DNA of 64,000 nucleotides, from positions 3,658,001 through 3,722,000 of the forward strand of contig JAPFFF010000012.1 of the NCBI GenBank assembly GCA_039105265.1, given 5' to 3'. How positions within the stretch are numbered: the stretch's first letter is position 1; each line of letters begins with the position of its first letter. The stretch is from Tritrichomonas musculus. Taxonomy: Eukaryota; Parabasalia; Tritrichomonadida; Tritrichomonadidae. Under the pieces are notes generated by a model. It worked only from the letters and a program-made list of their open reading frames with translations, did no database searches and had not been told where the DNA came from. A program made the translations under genes and the position numbers. This document shows positions 62,301 to 64,000 of the stretch, one piece after another.

Positions 62301-64000
62301 CAAATTGTCTCTTTCGGCTTTGATTTTGTTGTTTTCGTTTGTCAAATTGTCTCTTTCGGCTTTGATCTGGTTGTTTTCGTTTGCCAAGTTGTCTCTTTCG
62401 GCTTTGATCTGGTTGTTTTCGTTTGTTAAGTTTTCTCTTTCAGCTTTGATTTTGTTGTTTTCGTTTGTCAAATTGTCTCTTTCGGCTTTGATCTGGTTGT
62501 TTTCGTTTGTCAAATTGTCTCTTTCGGCTTTGATCTGGTTGTTTTCGTTTGCCAAGTTGTCTCTTTCGGCTTTGATCTGGTTGTTTTCGTTTGTTAAGTT
62601 TTCTCTTTCAGCTTTGATTTTGTTGTTTTCGTTTGTCAAATTGTCTCTTTCGGCTTTGATCTGGTTGTTTTCGTTTGTTAAGTTGTCTCTTTCGGCTTTG
62701 ATCTTGTTGTTTTCGTTTGCCAAGTTGTCTCTTTCGGCTTTGATTTTGTTGTTTTCGTTTGCCAAGTTGTCTCTTTCGGCTTTGATCTGGTTGTTTTCGT
62801 TTGTTAAGTTTTCTCTTTCAGCTTTGATTTTGTTGTTTTCGTTTGTCAAATTGTCTCTTTCGGCTTTGATCTGGTTGTTTTCATTTGTCAAATTGTCTCT
62901 TTCGGCTTTGATTTTGTTGTTTTCGTTTGTCAAATTGTCTTTTTCTGATTTAATCTTGTTGTTTTCATTTGTTAAGTTGTCTCTTTCGGCTTTGATCTGG
63001 TTGTTTTCGTTTGTCAAATTGTCTTTTTCTGATTTAATCTTGTTGTTTTCATTTGTTAAGTTGTCTCTTTCGGCTTTGATTTTGTTGTTTTCGTTTGCCA
63101 AATTGTCTCTTTCGGCTTTGATCTGGTTGTTTTCGTTTGTTAAGTTGTCTCTTTCTGCTTTGATCTTGTTGTTTTCGTTTGCCAAATCATCTCTTTCGGC
63201 TTTGATCTGGTTGTTTTCGTTTGTCAAATTGTCTCTTTCTGCTTTGATCTTGTTGTTTTCGTTTGTTAAGTTGTCTCTTTCGGCTTTGATCTTGTTGTTT
63301 TCTGCTGCCAGCTTATCTTTGGTCCTGAGCAGTTGCCTGATGTCGTCAGCCAAATTGGAAATTTTTGAGAGGTCTGGGATCTCTTCATCAGACAAGCAAT
63401 CTTCATCGCCGGGATCATTTTTAACAATCTTCATCAAGATTGCAATTTGGTCAGTCAGCCTCTTATTTTCATCAATTAAATCTTCAATTTCGTTTGACAT
63501 TTGGTCAATATGATCGTTAACAGGGTTAATCTCTTTTATGTACTTTCTGATTTCGTTAGCATCAACGTCGTCTAGGAAATATTCATCACTTATGAGTTTT
63601 CTGTAAATTTCTGTGAAGGATGGTCGGTCTTCTGGCATTTTTGACCAACATTGTTCAATCAAATCTTTAAGAGATGGTTTGAGATCTTCTGGAATTGGTG
63701 GGCGGTAACCTTCAATTACATCATTATCACTAAATGGAGGTAGTTTTTTGCATGAAACAACTTCGAGCATTAATATGGCGAATGAATAAACATCGGACCC
63801 TTCACCATAATTCTGGCTTTTTATAATGACTTCTGGTGATCTGTAGGTGCATGTTCCCAAATTAATCGATTGAACAGGATTGAGGTTATTATAAAATTTT
63901 GATAATCCAAAATCTGCTATCAATGGATGATATTTTTCATCTAGCAAAACATTTCTTGGTTTTAAGTCTCTATGTATAATGCTATGATCATGAAGGTATT
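58182..64000 (-). CDS. Protein kinase - coiled-coil - tandem eEF1A-like GTPase fusion (5' end outside window)
   Basis: One frame of about 1939 codons is open from the right edge to a TGA at 58182. It starts inside a TKL-like kinase: HRDLKPRN (63951-63974), ADFGLSKF, GTCTYRSPEV, GSDVYSFAILMLEVV, DLIEQCWSKMPEDRPSF. A helical linker leads into 37 units of 14 residues (NENNQIKAERDNLT), a long parallel coiled coil with Ile and Leu at heptad spacing. Next is an eEF1A-like module: GHVNSGKST (G1), KERETGHTFDIS (G2), DSPGHQD (G3), NKMD (G4), SGLRGDN (G5), then beta-barrel domains 2 and 3 to VIRNVEKK. An acidic/basic disordered linker of about 300 residues follows, then a second, nearly identical module cut by the stop. 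Canonical G motifs suggest GTP binding; a role in kinase-regulated translation or actin binding is inference. Confidence 0.85.
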   Translation of the reverse strand, partial: YLHDHSIIHRDLKPRNVLLDEKYHPLIADFGLSKFYNNLNPVQSINLGTCTYRSPEVIIKSQNYGEGSDVYSFAILMLEVVSCKKLPPFSDNDVIEGYRPPIPEDLKPSLKDLIEQCWSKMPEDRPSFTEIYRKLISDEYFLDDVDANEIRKYIKEINPVNDHIDQMSNEIEDLIDENKRLTDQIAILMKIVKNDPGDEDCLSDEEIPDLSKISNLADDIRQLLRTKDKLAAENNKIKAERDNLTNENNKIKAERDNLTNENNQIKAERDDLANENNKIKAERDNLTNENNQIKAERDNLANENNKIKAERDNLTNENNKIKSEKDNLTNENNQIKAERDNLTNENNKIKSEKDNLTNENNKIKAERDNLTNENNQIKAERDNLTNENNKIKAERENLTNENNQIKAERDNLANENNKIKAERDNLANENNKIKAERDNLTNENNQIKAERDNLTNENNKIKAERENLTNENNQIKAERDNLANENNQIKAERDNLTNENNQIKAERDNLTNENNKIKAERENLTNENNQIKAERDNLANENNQIKAERDNLTNENNKIKAERDNLTNENNKIKAERENLTNENNQIKAERDNLANENNQIKAERDNLANENNQIKAERDNLANENNQIKAERDNLTNENNQIKAERDNLANENNKIKAERENLTNENNQIKAERDNLTIENNKIKAERENLANENNKIKAERDNLANENNKIKAERDNLTNENNKIKAVRENLTNENNKIKAEAEPEENLAKEKEQAKYEVKIEQTKPTEDKAKSEAESDADAEEEETFEFEELEINNNDIKLTGSERLSQQQSNINVIFIGHVNSGKSTTAGHLLYSSCSIDQETIEKVKERVFSSKRGSRKYAFIFDQLDKERETGHTFDISNKKLLRSKRLFSIIDSPGHQDRILNMIKGTSQSDAAVVVVSSLEREFENDISKIGQTREMLTLAQTFGIKRIIIAVNKMDSRKVSYSKHRFDEIENKMIELMKEVGYKKNQYKIIPISGLRGDNLIHKSSNLSWWLGGTLLENLDQLEIPTRPSNGSLRVPVQSVYREIGRSSLPCGRICSGTLKRDSKIIFVPGNKVVKVSKIKMYREEYSEGFPGNNVVIEPDRSIEVLPGQVCGEMERDPPRICEQFTCEMTILNNYEDKIRSGKQQYTLCCHTSHVKCEITKITKKTDQNHRVTDNPKTIKKGDKAIVDIKPVEPIVVERYDEYPELGCFCIRHRKQTIAFGVIRNVEKKNPPENKRLEEKKEIYEHQQNENEFKLEEAEEIPVAIIKDEQKSTINLKHDEQNENQEIKDESTTSNNEHETETVNLTVEQSNIQTGIDKLNKECHEPKELIDSSIIESNRLIEGINKIKEKEQPKHEDKIEITEKSKSEPEEKMAKEKEQAKYEVNINQSKSPRSPRSSQNTKTKEKVEQESNQKPKYQYHNQRGSVNAEYAEEEEEQDYWKEDEINPPIASAQFKIKGRKNRVYNDSKEVLYDLNYVDKSETRKRKNKSKSKNTNMTNPTIDPSKEMKEKEQAKHEDKIEIREKSKYEEKIEIREKSKYEVKIEQTKPTEDKAKSEAESDADAEEEETFEFEELEINNNDIKLTGSERLSQQQSNINVIFIGHVNSGKSTTAGHLLYSSCSIDQETIEKVKERVFSSKRGSRKYAFIFDQLDKERETGHTFDISNKKLLRSKRLFSIIDSPGHQDRILNMIKGTSQSDAAVVVVSSLEREFENDISKIGQTREMLTLAQTFGIKRIIIAVNKMDSRKVSYSKHRFDEIENKMIELMKEVGYKKNQYKIIPISGLRGDNLIHKSSNLSWWLGGTLLENLDQLEIPTRPSNGSLRVPVQSVYREIGRSSLPCGRICSGTLKRDSKIIFVPGNKVVKVSKIKMYREEYSEGFPGNNVVIEPDRSIEVLPGQVCGEMERDPPRICEQFTCEMTILNNYEDKI
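60283..61725. repeat. Direct duplication, copy A (eEF1A-like module)
   Basis: This is the intact partner of 57916-59358. It encodes the complete module from the KYEVKIEQTKPTED linker to VIRNVEKK. The two copies are separated in the protein by a unique linker rich in KEKEQ, EDKIEI and SPRSPRSS motifs. Confidence 0.9.
61765..63309 (-). repeat. In-frame 42-bp minisatellite, 37 units
   Basis: Each 42-bp unit encodes AERDNLTNENNKIK with few variants: K/Q at one site, T/A at another, D/E at a third, and S-EKD in two units. Order of variants shows higher-order blocks, for example pairs of T-type and A-type units. The opposite strand is also open as a 666-codon frame because the units lack stops there. 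Confidence 0.9.

Noticed and set aside
61513-63513. 666-codon plus-strand frame rich in Leu/Ser/Ala/Phe that looks like a membrane protein
   Set aside because: It is the antisense reading of the 42-bp coiled-coil repeats and the neighbouring eEF1A-like code; the hydrophobic pattern is the mirror of ERDNLTNENN codons.

Overview
This is a very A+T-rich eukaryotic nuclear segment, by eye roughly three quarters A+T, with intronless genes packed between long stretches of repeats. The gene content points to a trichomonad (Parabasalia), most likely a Tritrichomonas-type genome rather than the more GC-rich Trichomonas vaginalis. Supporting clues are BspA-like leucine-rich repeat proteins, DUF3447/ankyrin proteins, a BTB-like/glycine-rich protein, Sel1 proteins, a lineage-type Inr (TCA[CT][AT]) just upstream of several ATGs, and a beta-barrel protein of the kind found in hydrogenosome outer membranes. 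Species assignment is inference.

Layout. 1-10.5 kb: two paralogous small proteins of unknown function, a Sel1-repeat protein, a broken GNAT acetyltransferase, a MyTH4-RhoGAP protein, PCNA, and a beta-barrel gene cut in two by a TA-flanked DNA transposon. 10.5-28 kb: an accessory region with inverted-repeat elements, gene fragments, a degenerate Arf-like protein, a GT31-type glycosyltransferase, a 1.1-kb Mutator-like element, and a 5.13-kb Kolobok-like transposon with TTAA target duplications and an intact DDE transposase ending in a linker-histone-like domain. 28-36.6 kb: a GPH/SUT-like sugar transporter, further MULE-type elements (one nested in another), and a TBC-TLDc protein. 36.6-44 kb: a TA-flanked element, an Old Yellow Enzyme pseudogene, an hAT-type element with perfect 8-bp target duplication, a glycine-rich surface-type gene with one in-frame stop, a mariner-like MITE and a BspA fragment. 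44-50 kb: a type I DnaJ with a CaaX ending, then a degraded cluster of BspA/DUF3447/exonuclease genes. 50-57 kb: an AT-rich degenerate satellite, a 1.4-kb foldback element and one unknown gene.

58-64 kb holds the most unusual gene. One reading frame on the minus strand joins a TKL-type protein kinase domain, 37 near-identical 14-residue coiled-coil repeats, and two almost identical eEF1A-like translational GTPase modules. The second module is cut short by a single CGA-to-TGA change. The kinase N-lobe lies beyond the window.

The genes do not form operons. The common thread is cytoskeleton and membrane signalling (RhoGAP, TBC-TLDc, kinase, Arf-like) beside surface-protein families. At least ten DNA-transposon insertions of five kinds (Kolobok, MULE, hAT, TA-flanked/mariner-like, foldback) are recognised from inverted termini and target duplications. 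No retrovirus-like or Polinton-like element could be recognised.
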